Assembly (NCBI RefSeq): GCF_001942625.1
Contig: NZ_MLCL01000079.1
Coordinates: forward strand, 127,634-191,633
DNA: 64,000 nucleotides
Reading direction: 5' to 3'
DNA from: Mycobacterium syngnathidarum
GTDB taxonomy: Bacteria; Actinomycetota; Actinomycetes; Mycobacteriales; Mycobacteriaceae
The notes beneath the pieces are model-generated. The model had not been told where the DNA came from and did no database searches. It saw only the letters and a program-made list of their open reading frames with translations. Shown here in pieces: positions 7,220-17,289 of this stretch; positions within the stretch are counted from its first letter, which is position 1, and the number at the start of each line of letters is the position of its first letter. The translations under genes and the position numbers were made by a program.

Positions 7220-8847
7220 CCACCACCACGCTCGCCGCCGAGACCGTCGGCAACCCGGCAGCCAACATCGGCATCTTCAGCCTGTTCGTCGTCGTCACGA
7301 TGATCGTGGTGATCAAGGCGAGCAAGCGCAACGCCACCGCCGACGAGTTCTTCACCGGCGGCCGCGGTTTCTCCGGCCCGCAGAACGGCATCGCCATCGC
7401 CGGCGATTATCTGTCGGCGGCCAGCTTCCTCGGCATCGCCGGGGCCATCGCCGTCTACGGTTACGACGGCTTCCTCTACTCCATCGGATTCCTGGTCGCA
7501 TGGCTGGTGGCCCTGCTGCTGGTGGCCGAATTACTGCGCAACACCGGCAAATTCACCATGGCTGATGTGTTGAGCTTCCGGCTCAAGCAACGCCCGGTAC
7601 GGTTGGCCGCGGCCATCTCGACGTTGACGGTGTCGCTGTTCTACCTGCTGGCCCAGATGGCCGGCGCCGGCGGTCTGGTCGCGCTGCTGCTCGACGTCAA
7701 CAGCCGGGCCGGGCAGTCGATCGTGATCGCCGTCGTCGGCATCCTGATGATCGTCTACGTTCTGGTGGGCGGCATGAAAGGCACCACCTGGGTGCAGATC
7801 ATCAAGGCCGTCCTGCTGATCGCCGGTGCCGCGCTGATGACCGTGATGGTGCTGAGCAAGTTCGGATTGAACTTCTCCGACATCCTCGGCTCAGCACAAG
7901 CGGCGATCTCCGAGGCCACCACCAAGGGCGTGTCCAGCCGCGATGTGCTGGCCCCGGGCGCGCAGTACGGCGGATCACTCACCTCACAGATCAACTTCAT
8001 CTCGCTGGCGCTGGCGCTGGTGCTCGGCACCGCGGGCCTGCCGCACGTGCTGATGCGTTTCTACACCGTGCCGACGGCGAAAGAGGCTCGGCGCTCAGTG
8101 GTTTGGGCCATCGCACTGATCGGCGCCTTCTACCTGTTCACCCTGGTGCTCGGCTACGGCGCGGCAGCGCTGGTCGGCCCGGACCGGATCCTCGGCGCAG
8201 CCGGTGGCGTGAACTCCGCGGCCCCGCTGCTGGCGTTCGAACTCGGCGGGGTGATCCTGCTCGGGGTCATCTCGGCGGTGGCCTTCGCGACGATCCTCGC
8301 CGTGGTGGCCGGCCTGACCATCACGGCGTCGGCTTCCTTCGCCCACGACATCTACGCCTCAGTCCTCAAGTCCCACAAGGTGACCGAGCAGGAGCAGGTC
8401 CGCGTCTCACGGATCACCGCGGTGGTGCTCGGCGTGTTCGCGATCGGGTTGGGCATCCTGGCCAACGGTCAGAACGTCGCGTTCCTGGTAGCCCTGGCGT
8501 TCGCCGTCGCGGCCGCAGCCAACCTGCCGACCATTCTGTACTCGCTGTACTGGAAGCGGTTCAACACCCGCGGCGCACTCTGGAGCATGTACGGCGGCCT
8601 GATCTCGACCATCGTGCTGATCGTGTTCTCCCCCGCGGTGTCGGGGTCCAAGACCGCGATGATCCCCGGCGCGGACTTCGCGTACTTCCCGCTGGCCAAC
8701 CCGGGCATCGTGTCCATCCCGCTGGCCTTCGCACTCGGCATCATCGGCACGCTCACCTCCCCCGACACCGGAGACGCCGAGCGGAACGCCGAGATGGAGG
8801 TGCGGTCACTGACCGGGGTGGGCGCCGAGAAGGCGGTCGCTCACTAG
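7216..8847 (+). CDS. actP: Cation/acetate symporter ActP (MctC-like), second SSS copy
   Basis: A 543-aa SSS-family symporter close to E. coli ActP (549 aa). It has GDYLSAASFLGIAGAIAVYG, then YSIGFLVAWLVALLLVAE and TMADVLSFRLKQRPVR, all ActP hallmarks, and the conserved GTAGLPHVLMRFYTV segment. It imports acetate and other short monocarboxylates with Na+ or H+ in characterised relatives. The open frame extends far upstream to 5131, but ATG 7216 overlaps the DUF485 stop and gives the family length. With the upstream LytTR system this forms a regulated uptake locus that holds two paralogous symporters. Confidence 0.92.
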   Translation: MTTTTLAAETVGNPAANIGIFSLFVVVTMIVVIKASKRNATADEFFTGGRGFSGPQNGIAIAGDYLSAASFLGIAGAIAVYGYDGFLYSIGFLVAWLVALLLVAELLRNTGKFTMADVLSFRLKQRPVRLAAAISTLTVSLFYLLAQMAGAGGLVALLLDVNSRAGQSIVIAVVGILMIVYVLVGGMKGTTWVQIIKAVLLIAGAALMTVMVLSKFGLNFSDILGSAQAAISEATTKGVSSRDVLAPGAQYGGSLTSQINFISLALALVLGTAGLPHVLMRFYTVPTAKEARRSVVWAIALIGAFYLFTLVLGYGAAALVGPDRILGAAGGVNSAAPLLAFELGGVILLGVISAVAFATILAVVAGLTITASASFAHDIYASVLKSHKVTEQEQVRVSRITAVVLGVFAIGLGILANGQNVAFLVALAFAVAAAANLPTILYSLYWKRFNTRGALWSMYGGLISTIVLIVFSPAVSGSKTAMIPGADFAYFPLANPGIVSIPLAFALGIIGTLTSPDTGDAERNAEMEVRSLTGVGAEKAVAH

Positions 8848-8898
8848 GTCACCCCGTTCGGCGGAATAACGGATCGGGCCCCGCCGCTACCATTCAGC

Positions 8899-10077
8899 GT
8901 GCGCCGATACTCGTTTCCGCTGCTCGCCTACGCGTTCGCCGCGATCATGGTGGGCACCACCCTGCCCACGCCGATGTATGCGCTCTACGCCGACCACATG
9001 CATTTCGCGGTGCTGACCACGACGGTCATCTACGCCACCTATGCCGGGGGCGTGCTGTTCGCGCTCCTGGTGTTCGGCCGTTGGTCCGACGCGGTCGGCC
9101 GACGGCCGATGCTGCTGGCCGGTGTGGCGTCGGCACTGGCCAGCGCGGTGGTGTTCCTGCTCGCCGACTCCGTGCCGCTGCTGCTGATCGGACGGGTGCT
9201 GTCCGGTCTGTCGGCCGGCCTTTTCACCGGCACCGCCACCGCGGCCGTCATCGAAGCCGCCCCTCAGGCCTGGAAGAACCGGGCCGCGGCGGTGGCCACG
9301 GTGGCCAATATCGGCGGTTTGGGCGCGGGCCCGCTGCTGGCCGGGCTGTTGGTGCAATACGCGCCGCAACCCCTTCATCTGCCCTTCCTGGTGCACATCG
9401 GACTCGCCCTGCTGGCCGGGCTCGCGGTGCTCGTTGTCCCGGAAACCTCGGCCCGCACCGGCCGGATCGGGTTGCAACGCCTGTCGGTCCCGACTGAGGT
9501 GCGGACGGTGTTCGTCATCGCAGCGCTGGCCGCGTTCGCCGGATTCGCCGTCACGGGCCTGTTCACGGCCGTCGCACCGTCGTTTCTGTCCAACGTGATC
9601 GGCATCGACAACCACGCGGTCGCGGGCGCGATCGCCTGCTCGATCTTCGCCGCCTCGGCACTGACCCAGGTCGCCGCGAATCGAATGGCCGCCGAGCGGG
9701 CCGTGGCGGTCGGGTGTGGGCTGCTGATCGCGGGCATGATGATTCTGACTGCGGCACTGTACTTTTCCTCGCTTCCAGGCCTGATCGCAGCGGCAGTGGT
9801 ATCCGGTGTCGGACAGGGCATGAGCTTCAGCCGGGGCCTGGCCGCAGTCGTCGAGCGCGCCCCGGCCCAGCGGCGCGCCGAGGTCAGCTCCACGTACTTC
9901 GTCGTCGCCTATGTGGCCATCTCGCTTCCGGTGATCGGCGAGGGCCTGGCCGCTCAATCGCTGGGCCTGCGCAGCGCGGGCATCACCTTCGCGATCGCGG
10001 TCGCAGTGCTGGCCGCGATCTGCCTGACCGCGATCCTGGTCGCGGAGAACCGGGAGAAGATAAGTGCTTCTACCTAG
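8899..10077 (+). CDS. MFS transporter (DHA1-type drug exporter-like)
   Basis: A 392-aa permease with 12 predicted helices. The loop after helix 2 contains FGRWSDAVGRRPMLLAG, the MFS motif A (G-x-x-SD-x-x-GRRP), and helix 4 has the GRVLSGLSAGLFTGT pattern. It starts with GTG 8899, 51 bp after the actP stop. It could be an exporter of drugs or metabolites; the sequence alone gives no substrate. The next gene starts 35 bp after its end on the same strand. Confidence 0.85.
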   Translation: MRRYSFPLLAYAFAAIMVGTTLPTPMYALYADHMHFAVLTTTVIYATYAGGVLFALLVFGRWSDAVGRRPMLLAGVASALASAVVFLLADSVPLLLIGRVLSGLSAGLFTGTATAAVIEAAPQAWKNRAAAVATVANIGGLGAGPLLAGLLVQYAPQPLHLPFLVHIGLALLAGLAVLVVPETSARTGRIGLQRLSVPTEVRTVFVIAALAAFAGFAVTGLFTAVAPSFLSNVIGIDNHAVAGAIACSIFAASALTQVAANRMAAERAVAVGCGLLIAGMMILTAALYFSSLPGLIAAAVVSGVGQGMSFSRGLAAVVERAPAQRRAEVSSTYFVVAYVAISLPVIGEGLAAQSLGLRSAGITFAIAVAVLAAICLTAILVAENREKISAST

Positions 10078-10112
10078 GGACTAGGCGGCCGCGGGGCCAT
10101 AGCGTTCCAGGC

Positions 10113-11465
10113 ATGACCGTTGCTGCTGACACAGCTGCCAAGACTGGCCCGGCGAGAGGGCTGTTCCCGTCCCCCGCCGAGGTCGAAGCCCAGACGCCCG
10201 CCGGCCGGGACCGCGCCCTCGACGTCATCCGGATCGCCTCGCTGATCGGTGTGGTGTTCGGCCACACCATCATGGCCACCAGCACGATCCGCGACGATGT
10301 GTTCATCTGGAGCAACCTGCTCACTGAATCCACCGTGTTCCAAGCGCTGACCTGGGTGTTCCAGATCATGCCGCTGTTCTTTTTCGCCGGCGTCGCCGCC
10401 TCCGTGCAGTCCTGGCAGCCGGGCCAGTCCTGGGGCGGCTGGCTGCTCAAGCGTTGCACGCGGCTCTACCGGCCGGTCTTCTACTACCTGGCCTTCTGGA
10501 CCGTCGCACTGGCGGGCCTGCGGTACGTGCTGCCCGAACATGTCTATGAGCCCGTCGCCGGCATCTCCATCCAGCTGCTGTGGTTCCTCGGCGCCTACGT
10601 CCTGGTGCTGGCGGCCGTGCCGCTGCTGGCGCGCATCACCACGACCGCGCAGATGGCCGGAGCGATCATCGGCACCTACGCGTTCATCGCCGCCGTCGAC
10701 GCGGTCCGCATCAACATGGACGGCTACGCCTCGCTGGGCTACCTGAACACCGTGGTGTGGTTGATCCCTGGCGTCTTCGGCGTCGCCTACCGCCGCAACC
10801 TGCTGTCCAGCGGCGCCGCGCTCAAGATCGGTCTCGGCATGCTCGGCGTCAACCTGGCACTTCTGTACTTCGGCCCCTACGAGCTGAGCCTGGTCGGCAT
10901 CGAGACCCAGCACCTGAAGAACATGACGCCGCCGTCACTGTTGCTGGCCGGGCACGCAATCATGATGTGCGCGTTCGCGATTGCCGCCGCCCCTGCCATC
11001 AACCGGTGGGCGCAGCGACCTCGGGCGTGGTGGCTGACCGCGATCGGCAACTCCGGGGCGATGACGCTGTACCTGTGGCACATGCCGCTGCTGCTGGGCC
11101 TGCACCTGGTGTTCGACTACCTCGGCTTGGACCGCTACGAACCGTCGGCCCCCGGGTTCGTCGCTCTGTCGGTGCTGCAGTTGGCGCTGATGGCCGGGCT
11201 TGTTGCGATCGCGTTCACCGCGCTGCGGCCGTTGGAGAACAACCCGCTGCCATTGTGGGACGGCGGCACCGTGACGCGCACCGGAGCCCGCAGTGCGGCG
11301 GTGGGTCTGCTGCTGTGTGGGGCCGGCGCGGCGACACTCACCTCGGTGGCCTGGGGCTTGAAGGACCAAGGCGTGTACTGCGTGGCGGCCATGCTGGCCG
11401 CACTCGTCGCGGCCCGTGTGCTGGCGTCCACGCGAATGCCTAAGCAACACGATCGAGTCGAGTGA
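10113..11465 (+). CDS. Acyltransferase-3 family integral membrane protein
   Basis: A 450-aa membrane protein of the acyltransferase-3/OafA superfamily. After a ~30-residue cytoplasmic leader, RDRALDVIRIASLIGVVFGH matches the family start with the conserved R and the catalytic-type His in VVFGH. About ten helices follow, including WFLGAYVLVLAAVPLL and TLYLWHMPLLLGLHL. Relatives O-acylate sugars or lipids of the envelope. The upstream open frame is longer, but ATG 10113 gives the family start. Its last 26 bp overlap the 3' end of the convergent AbiEi/DUF559-like gene. Confidence 0.82.
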   Translation: MTVAADTAAKTGPARGLFPSPAEVEAQTPAGRDRALDVIRIASLIGVVFGHTIMATSTIRDDVFIWSNLLTESTVFQALTWVFQIMPLFFFAGVAASVQSWQPGQSWGGWLLKRCTRLYRPVFYYLAFWTVALAGLRYVLPEHVYEPVAGISIQLLWFLGAYVLVLAAVPLLARITTTAQMAGAIIGTYAFIAAVDAVRINMDGYASLGYLNTVVWLIPGVFGVAYRRNLLSSGAALKIGLGMLGVNLALLYFGPYELSLVGIETQHLKNMTPPSLLLAGHAIMMCAFAIAAAPAINRWAQRPRAWWLTAIGNSGAMTLYLWHMPLLLGLHLVFDYLGLDRYEPSAPGFVALSVLQLALMAGLVAIAFTALRPLENNPLPLWDGGTVTRTGARSAAVGLLLCGAGAATLTSVAWGLKDQGVYCVAAMLAALVAARVLASTRMPKQHDRVE

Positions 11466-12417
11466 ACCCGCACTGCGGCCCGCACGGGCGACCGGATACA
11501 CCGATCCCGTGCCTCTGCAATACCTCAGCGATCTTGCCCGCCGTCTGACAGGGCCGATCGAAAACCTGTCCGTAGGAAAGCCTGACGGTCGAACGGCCGT
11601 CGACGGCGGCATCCAGGTCCCGCTCGAAGTCCGCATCCCGCCGGTTGGCCGAGTCGTGAAACAACCGGCCGTCGAGTTCGACCACGAGCCGGTCGCCGTA
11701 TTCAGCGTCGCGATAGCAGACGCCGACGAACGACTTCGACCGCTTTTGACGGGCAGCTCGCGGCAAACCGTGCGGCCGCTCGACCCGAACAAGATAGCCA
11801 TGCTCAAGAACCGAACACGTACCGTCAGCGATGTCGACGAGCACTTCCCGCAACCAGCGGCGCCGCCGCACCCGACCGCGAGAGTCGAGGGTTTGCAGCA
11901 GCCTCCGCGCAGTGGTGCGCCGAGATTGGCAGGCGTTGGCCAGGACGGCGATGACGTCCAGATCCGACGCGGCACGGCACGCGACGTCGAGTGCGGCTTC
12001 CTCGAACCGCATCCGCGGCGGGCCGACGTTCCACAGCACCCGCTCCTCCAGGTGTGCGACCCGGTGAATGCGGACTCCAGCCGGTTCGGCCCATGTCGAC
12101 CGCTGCCGCGCCACGGCGACGTGGATCGGCGACCCTTGATCTCCCAGCGCGGACTCAAAGCACAGCGCCGCCGGAGCTGCGTAAAGCACTGCAGCCCAGG
12201 CCCGTTGCGACCACGTCAACGGGCCGGTGTGATCGACATATACGCCCGCATGCACCGGCGCCCACTCGTTTCGCCTGAGCAACCGCCGAATCTGATGCTC
12301 TAGTAGACCTGCATCCAAGGCCTGCCGGCGTGAGATCACCCCGCCCTGCTGCCGAAGAACCTCGCCTACGTCCACCGCATCGATGCTCGTCGACCGGCGC
12401 AACGGCCACCAGTGCAA
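11440..12417 (-). CDS. AbiEi-antitoxin-like N-terminus with DUF559/Vsr-like C-terminal domain
   Basis: A 325-aa protein common in mycobacteria as an orphan. Residues ~15-75 (VGEVLRQQGGVISRRQALDAG, then LLRRNEWAPVHAGVY) match the winged-helix N-domain of AbiEi antitoxins. The C-terminal part contains DRLVVELDGRLFHDSANRRD followed by ERDLDAA, a DUF559-type PD-(D/E)xK nuclease-like core related to Vsr. No AbiEii-type toxin nucleotidyltransferase lies beside it. The 3' end overlaps the acyltransferase gene by 26 bp. A DNA-binding nuclease or transcription factor role is possible but unproven. Confidence 0.7.
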   Translation of the reverse strand: MHWWPLRRSTSIDAVDVGEVLRQQGGVISRRQALDAGLLEHQIRRLLRRNEWAPVHAGVYVDHTGPLTWSQRAWAAVLYAAPAALCFESALGDQGSPIHVAVARQRSTWAEPAGVRIHRVAHLEERVLWNVGPPRMRFEEAALDVACRAASDLDVIAVLANACQSRRTTARRLLQTLDSRGRVRRRRWLREVLVDIADGTCSVLEHGYLVRVERPHGLPRAARQKRSKSFVGVCYRDAEYGDRLVVELDGRLFHDSANRRDADFERDLDAAVDGRSTVRLSYGQVFDRPCQTAGKIAEVLQRHGIGVSGRPCGPQCGFTRLDRVA

Positions 12418-12440
12418 TTCAGTGACCTGTGGATAACCCT

Positions 12441-12487
12441 CTATGCGGCGAATTGCTGCTTGATACTGACTGCAATTCGCCGCATAG
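12441..12487. repeat. 16-bp perfect inverted repeat (hairpin)
   Basis: CTATGCGGCGAATTGC at 12441-12456 is mirrored by GCAATTCGCCGCATAG at 12472-12487 with a 15-nt spacer. It lies between the end of the DUF5302 gene (12507) and the start of the AbiEi/DUF559-like gene (12417), both on the minus strand, so it could be a terminator for the former or an operator of the latter. There is no T-run. Confidence 0.6.
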
Positions 12488-12506
12488 CTGATCCGGAGTA
12501 GGCGGT

Positions 12507-12677
12507 CTAACCGCTCTTGCGACGGAACTCGCGCCGGTTCTCCACCGGACCGTGCGCCCGCGGTTGATTGCGGCCGCCGTCCTTGTGCGCGGCGCCTCCC
12601 GACGACTGCGCCTTCTTGCGCTCCAGAGCCTCCCGGAATTTGCGCTTGTTGTCGTCTTCCGGTGTGTCGTCAGCCAT
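12507..12677 (-). CDS. DUF5302 family small protein, 56 aa
   Basis: A 56-residue highly charged protein from ATG (12675-12677) to TAG (12507-12509). It begins MADDTPEDDNKRKFREALER, continues with a Gly/Ala/His-rich stretch and ends VENRREFRRKSG. This acidic start, basic middle and conserved arginine-rich end characterise the DUF5302 actinobacterial small proteins. No membrane segment or Cys. It is located 43 bp downstream of the Rv1155-like gene on the same strand and could be co-transcribed. Function is unknown. Confidence 0.75.
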   Translation of the reverse strand: MADDTPEDDNKRKFREALERKKAQSSGGAAHKDGGRNQPRAHGPVENRREFRRKSG

Positions 12678-12720
12678 ACGCCGCAGCGTAGCGCGGCAAC
12701 ACTGCGAACGTCATCCGGTT

Positions 12721-14026
<1,306 letters not shown>

Positions 14027-14046
14027 CGGGCCGGTTCTGGAAACCC

Positions 14047-15012
14047 ATGGCACTGCTCAACCGACGCCTGCCGACGGTGTGCGCCGCGCTGCTCGTTGCC
14101 GGCGTCACCTCCTGCGCGACGCCGACCGCCACGGAAACCAGGACCGCTCAGATCGAGGTGGTGCCCGAGGCGCTCACCCAGCCCAAGTTCAGCGTCACCC
14201 GGTTCCACTACCTACCCGAGGCGCGGGCGGGCGGAAGGTACCCCGACCAGAACTGGGCCGACTTGTACCTGCCCTCTGGTACGCACGCGTTCAATTCGGT
14301 CCCGCTCGTGGTGCTCATCCATGGCGGCGGCTGGAAGAGCACGATGGGCGCCGGGGTGTTCGACGGATTGGCCCGCGAGCTCACCAGTCGCGGCATGGCC
14401 GTCTACAACATCGAGTACCGGCGGGTGGGCTCCGGCGGTGGTTGGCCGACGACGTTCGCCGATGTGGCTCGTGCGATGGACTATGTCGCGCAGGTGAACC
14501 TGCGATACCCGCAGCTGGCGGTCGACGACGCGCTCGTGGTCGGCCACAGCGCCGGAGCCCAGCTGGCCGTGTGGGCCAGCACCCGCCACGACCTGCACGG
14601 TGACGAAGTCGGATCCCGGCCGATCTTCCGGCCGACCCGGGTCATCTCACTGGCCGGCCCGCTCGACATGGTCTACGCGGCCAACCACGGCGACAAACAC
14701 ATCGCGGCGGTGCTCGGCGGGCGCCCCTCCGAGGTGCCGCAGCGATACGCCTCGGTGGATCCGATCCAGAACCTCGACCCGAGAGTGCCGGTGATCGCCG
14801 TCCACGGAACACTCGACACCGTTGTGGCGCCGGCCAATTCGCGGCGCTACGTCGCGGCGCTCAAGAAACTCGGCGGCCAGGCCGGCCTCGTCTTGCTGCC
14901 CGGCGAAAATCACACGTCGATCGTGTCCACCCGCTCCCCCAACTTCCGAGAGGTGCTGCGCCTCATCACCGCCACTTCGAGGGCCCAACCGGATCAGCTG
15001 CCGGTGAAATGA
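14047..15012 (+). CDS. Alpha/beta hydrolase lipoprotein (esterase/lipase)
   Basis: A 321-aa exported esterase. MALLNRRLPTVCAALLVAGVTSC ends in a lipobox-like VTSC, so it should be lipid-anchored at Cys ~23. The hydrolase core has the oxyanion motif HGGGWKS, nucleophile elbow GHSAG (Ser in VVGHSAGAQLAV) and late Asp/His in HGTLDTVV and GENHTS. The fold matches the carboxylesterase/BD-FAE group. ATG 14047 is 20 bp after the methyltransferase stop. A role in lipid or peptide ester hydrolysis at the cell surface is inferred. Confidence 0.83.
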   Translation: MALLNRRLPTVCAALLVAGVTSCATPTATETRTAQIEVVPEALTQPKFSVTRFHYLPEARAGGRYPDQNWADLYLPSGTHAFNSVPLVVLIHGGGWKSTMGAGVFDGLARELTSRGMAVYNIEYRRVGSGGGWPTTFADVARAMDYVAQVNLRYPQLAVDDALVVGHSAGAQLAVWASTRHDLHGDEVGSRPIFRPTRVISLAGPLDMVYAANHGDKHIAAVLGGRPSEVPQRYASVDPIQNLDPRVPVIAVHGTLDTVVAPANSRRYVAALKKLGGQAGLVLLPGENHTSIVSTRSPNFREVLRLITATSRAQPDQLPVK

Positions 15013-15033
15013 GTGAGTGTTTAGTCTGGAACC

Positions 15034-15549
15034 GTGACCCGGTACATCGCGTTCTTGCGAGGCGTCAACGTCGGAGGCGTGAACCTCAAGATGGCCGAGG
15101 TGGCGAAGGCCATGGAGGCCGCCGGGTTCACCGAAGTCAAGACCATCCTGGCGAGCGGAAACGTCTTGCTGGACAGCACTTCCAAAGCCGCCAAGGTCCG
15201 GACCACGGCCGAGCGTGCGCTGCGGGACGCCTTCGGCTACGAGGCATGGGTGTTGGTCTACGACCTTGCCACCCTGAAGAAGATCTCGGAGGGCTACCCG
15301 TTCGAGCGCGAGGTCCCCGATCACCACTCCTACGTCACGTTCGTCAGTGACAGCGAGTTGCTCGACGAGCTCGCGGCCCTGAACCCGGGCCCCGATGAAT
15401 TGGTGCAGCGCGGCGATGGCGTGCTCTATTGGCAGGTCCCGCGGGCCGCCACACTGGACAGCGCGATCGGCAAGACCATGGGCAAGAAACGCTACAAACC
15501 GTCGACGACGACAAGGAATCTGCGCACGCTGGAGAAAGTGTTGCGCTGA
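15034..15549 (+). CDS. DUF1697 family protein
   Basis: A 171-aa protein of the DUF1697 family, recognisable by MTRYIAFLRGVNVGGVNLKMAEV at the start and TILASGNVLLDS, followed by a family-typical GKTMGKKRYKPSTTTRNLRT near the C-terminus. It starts with GTG 15034, 21 bp after the lipoprotein stop and is probably co-transcribed. The fold is ferredoxin-like; the biochemical role is unknown. Confidence 0.85.
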   Translation: MTRYIAFLRGVNVGGVNLKMAEVAKAMEAAGFTEVKTILASGNVLLDSTSKAAKVRTTAERALRDAFGYEAWVLVYDLATLKKISEGYPFEREVPDHHSYVTFVSDSELLDELAALNPGPDELVQRGDGVLYWQVPRAATLDSAIGKTMGKKRYKPSTTTRNLRTLEKVLR

Positions 15550-15553
15550 CGCG

Positions 15554-16339
15554 TCATCCGCGCATCCCGCGCATCCACCCCAACCCCTCACTGGTGCCCG
15601 CAGCCGGTCGGTACTCACAGCCCACCCAGCCGTCGAAACCGGTCTCATCGATCACGGCCAGCAGGTGGTCGATCGCCAACTCACCGCTGTCGGGTTCGTG
15701 CCGGTCGGGAACCCCGGCGATCTGCAGGTGCCCTACCCGGCCCGTCGGGATATCCGACCGGAGCCGGACCGTCACGTCGCCCTCGGTGATCTGACAGTGG
15801 TACAGGTCCAGTTGGACCTTGAGATTCGGCGCCCCGACCTCCTCGACGATCCGGTGCGCATCGTCCTGAAAGCTCAACAGGTATCCAGGCATGTCGCGCT
15901 GGTTGATCGGTTCGATCATCACCTCGATGCCGGCACCGGCGGCCTCTGCGGCCGCCCAGCCGAGGTTGGCGCGGTACACCGCGATGCGGTCCGCTCGCTG
16001 GGCCGCCCCCTCAGCGATACCCGCCATCACGTGTACCCGTGGGCAGTCCAGAACCTCGGCATAGTGCAGAGCGCGCCGAAAACCATCACGAAACTCGGCC
16101 TCGCGGCCCGGAAGCGAGGCGATGCCACGTTCGCCGGACTCGAAATCCCCCGGTGGCGCGTTGAACAGAACCTGACGTAGGCCGTTGGCGGCAAGCAGCC
16201 CGCGCAGCTGCTGGGCCGGGTGGGCGTACGGGAACAGGTACTCCACCGCCGTGAAACCGTCGGCCGCCGCGGCAGCGAACCGATCGGGAAAGGCATGTTC
16301 GACGTACATCATGGAGAGGTTGGCCGCAAAGCGTGGCAC
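15554..16339 (-). CDS. hyi: Hydroxypyruvate isomerase (TIM-barrel)
   Basis: A 261-aa xylose-isomerase-like TIM barrel of the Hyi family, interconverting hydroxypyruvate and tartronate semialdehyde. It starts [12 protein letters not shown], with [14 protein letters not shown], and has the metal ligands of the family: Glu in VMIEPIN, Asp in VQLDLYHCQ, His in GHLQIAG and Glu in VGCEYRP. I chose GTG at 16337-16339 because AAGGAG lies 6 nt upstream; the longer ORF lacks such a site. Ends converge with the DUF1697 gene with only a 4-bp gap. No glyoxylate carboligase neighbour is visible. Confidence 0.85.
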   Translation of the reverse strand: MPRFAANLSMMYVEHAFPDRFAAAAADGFTAVEYLFPYAHPAQQLRGLLAANGLRQVLFNAPPGDFESGERGIASLPGREAEFRDGFRRALHYAEVLDCPRVHVMAGIAEGAAQRADRIAVYRANLGWAAAEAAGAGIEVMIEPINQRDMPGYLLSFQDDAHRIVEEVGAPNLKVQLDLYHCQITEGDVTVRLRSDIPTGRVGHLQIAGVPDRHEPDSGELAIDHLLAVIDETGFDGWVGCEYRPAAGTSEGLGWMRGMRG

Positions 16340-16444
16340 GGCAGGCTCCTTCCAGCTGATCCGGGCAGCGGTTGACGCCATCTTCGCGTGTGCCGGCCGA
16401 CGGTCGCCGGACGCCCCCGGCTGAACACAGGTACATTCGCGGCA

Positions 16445-17278
16445 ATGACGGATAGCTCAGCCAAAGTGAGCGGCGACGCGCTCACGGGTGTTGCCGAGAC
16501 GGCATTGCTGACCCTGCAGGTGCGTGCGCACGAGGCGCGCCGTCCGGACGGCCTGATCGAGGATCCGGTGGCGGTGCAACTGGTCGATTCGATCGACTTC
16601 GACTTCGCCAAGTTCGGCTACACCCGCCGCCAGGACATGGCCTTGCGGGCGTTGCTGTTCGACCGGATGACCTCCAGCTACCTGCGCACCCATCCGAAGG
16701 CCACGGTGGTGGCATTGGCCGAAGGACTGCAGACCAGCTTCTACCGGCTTGACGCCGCCGGACTGGGACATGAGTTCCGTTGGTTGTCGGTCGATCTGGA
16801 GCCGATGATCGAGTTCCGCAACAAGTTGCTGCCCAAGCCGGACCGGGTCACCCAGTGCGCCCAGTCGGCGCTGGACTTCAGCTGGATGGACCATGTCGAC
16901 ACCGGCGACGGAGTGTTCATCACCGCCGAGGGCCTGTTGATGTACCTGCAGCCCGAGGAATCGATGTCGCTGATCCGCGCCTGCGCGCAACGCTTTCCGG
17001 GAGGGCAGATGTTGTTCGACCTGCCGCCTGCGTTCTTCGCTTTCTTGACCCGCAAAGGTATGCCGACATCGATGCGCTACCGGGTACCGCCCATGCCGTT
17101 CAGCCTGTCGCCCGCAGAACTGGCCGATCTGGTCAACACCGTTCCGGGGGTCACGGCGGTGCACGATCTGCCGATGCCGCCCGGCCGGGGCCGGGTCTTG
17201 AACGCCCTCCTGCAGGCACAGCACCTGCCGATCTTCGACCCTGTGCGCCCGGTGTCCGGGCTGCTGGAATTCGGGTAG
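16445..17278 (+). CDS. Class I SAM-dependent methyltransferase, LCMT family, second paralogue
   Basis: A 277-aa methyltransferase sharing the whole layout of the protein at 13196-14026: [45 protein letters not shown] and [17 protein letters not shown]. Conserved blocks are nearly identical, so the two are clear paralogues, though they differ in the substrate-side C-terminal half ([19 protein letters not shown]). ATG 16445 is the family start. It is convergent with the monooxygenase gene, 11 bp apart. Acceptor unknown. Confidence 0.82.
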   Translation: MTDSSAKVSGDALTGVAETALLTLQVRAHEARRPDGLIEDPVAVQLVDSIDFDFAKFGYTRRQDMALRALLFDRMTSSYLRTHPKATVVALAEGLQTSFYRLDAAGLGHEFRWLSVDLEPMIEFRNKLLPKPDRVTQCAQSALDFSWMDHVDTGDGVFITAEGLLMYLQPEESMSLIRACAQRFPGGQMLFDLPPAFFAFLTRKGMPTSMRYRVPPMPFSLSPAELADLVNTVPGVTAVHDLPMPPGRGRVLNALLQAQHLPIFDPVRPVSGLLEFG

Positions 17279-17289
17279 CGCCCGCCGGA

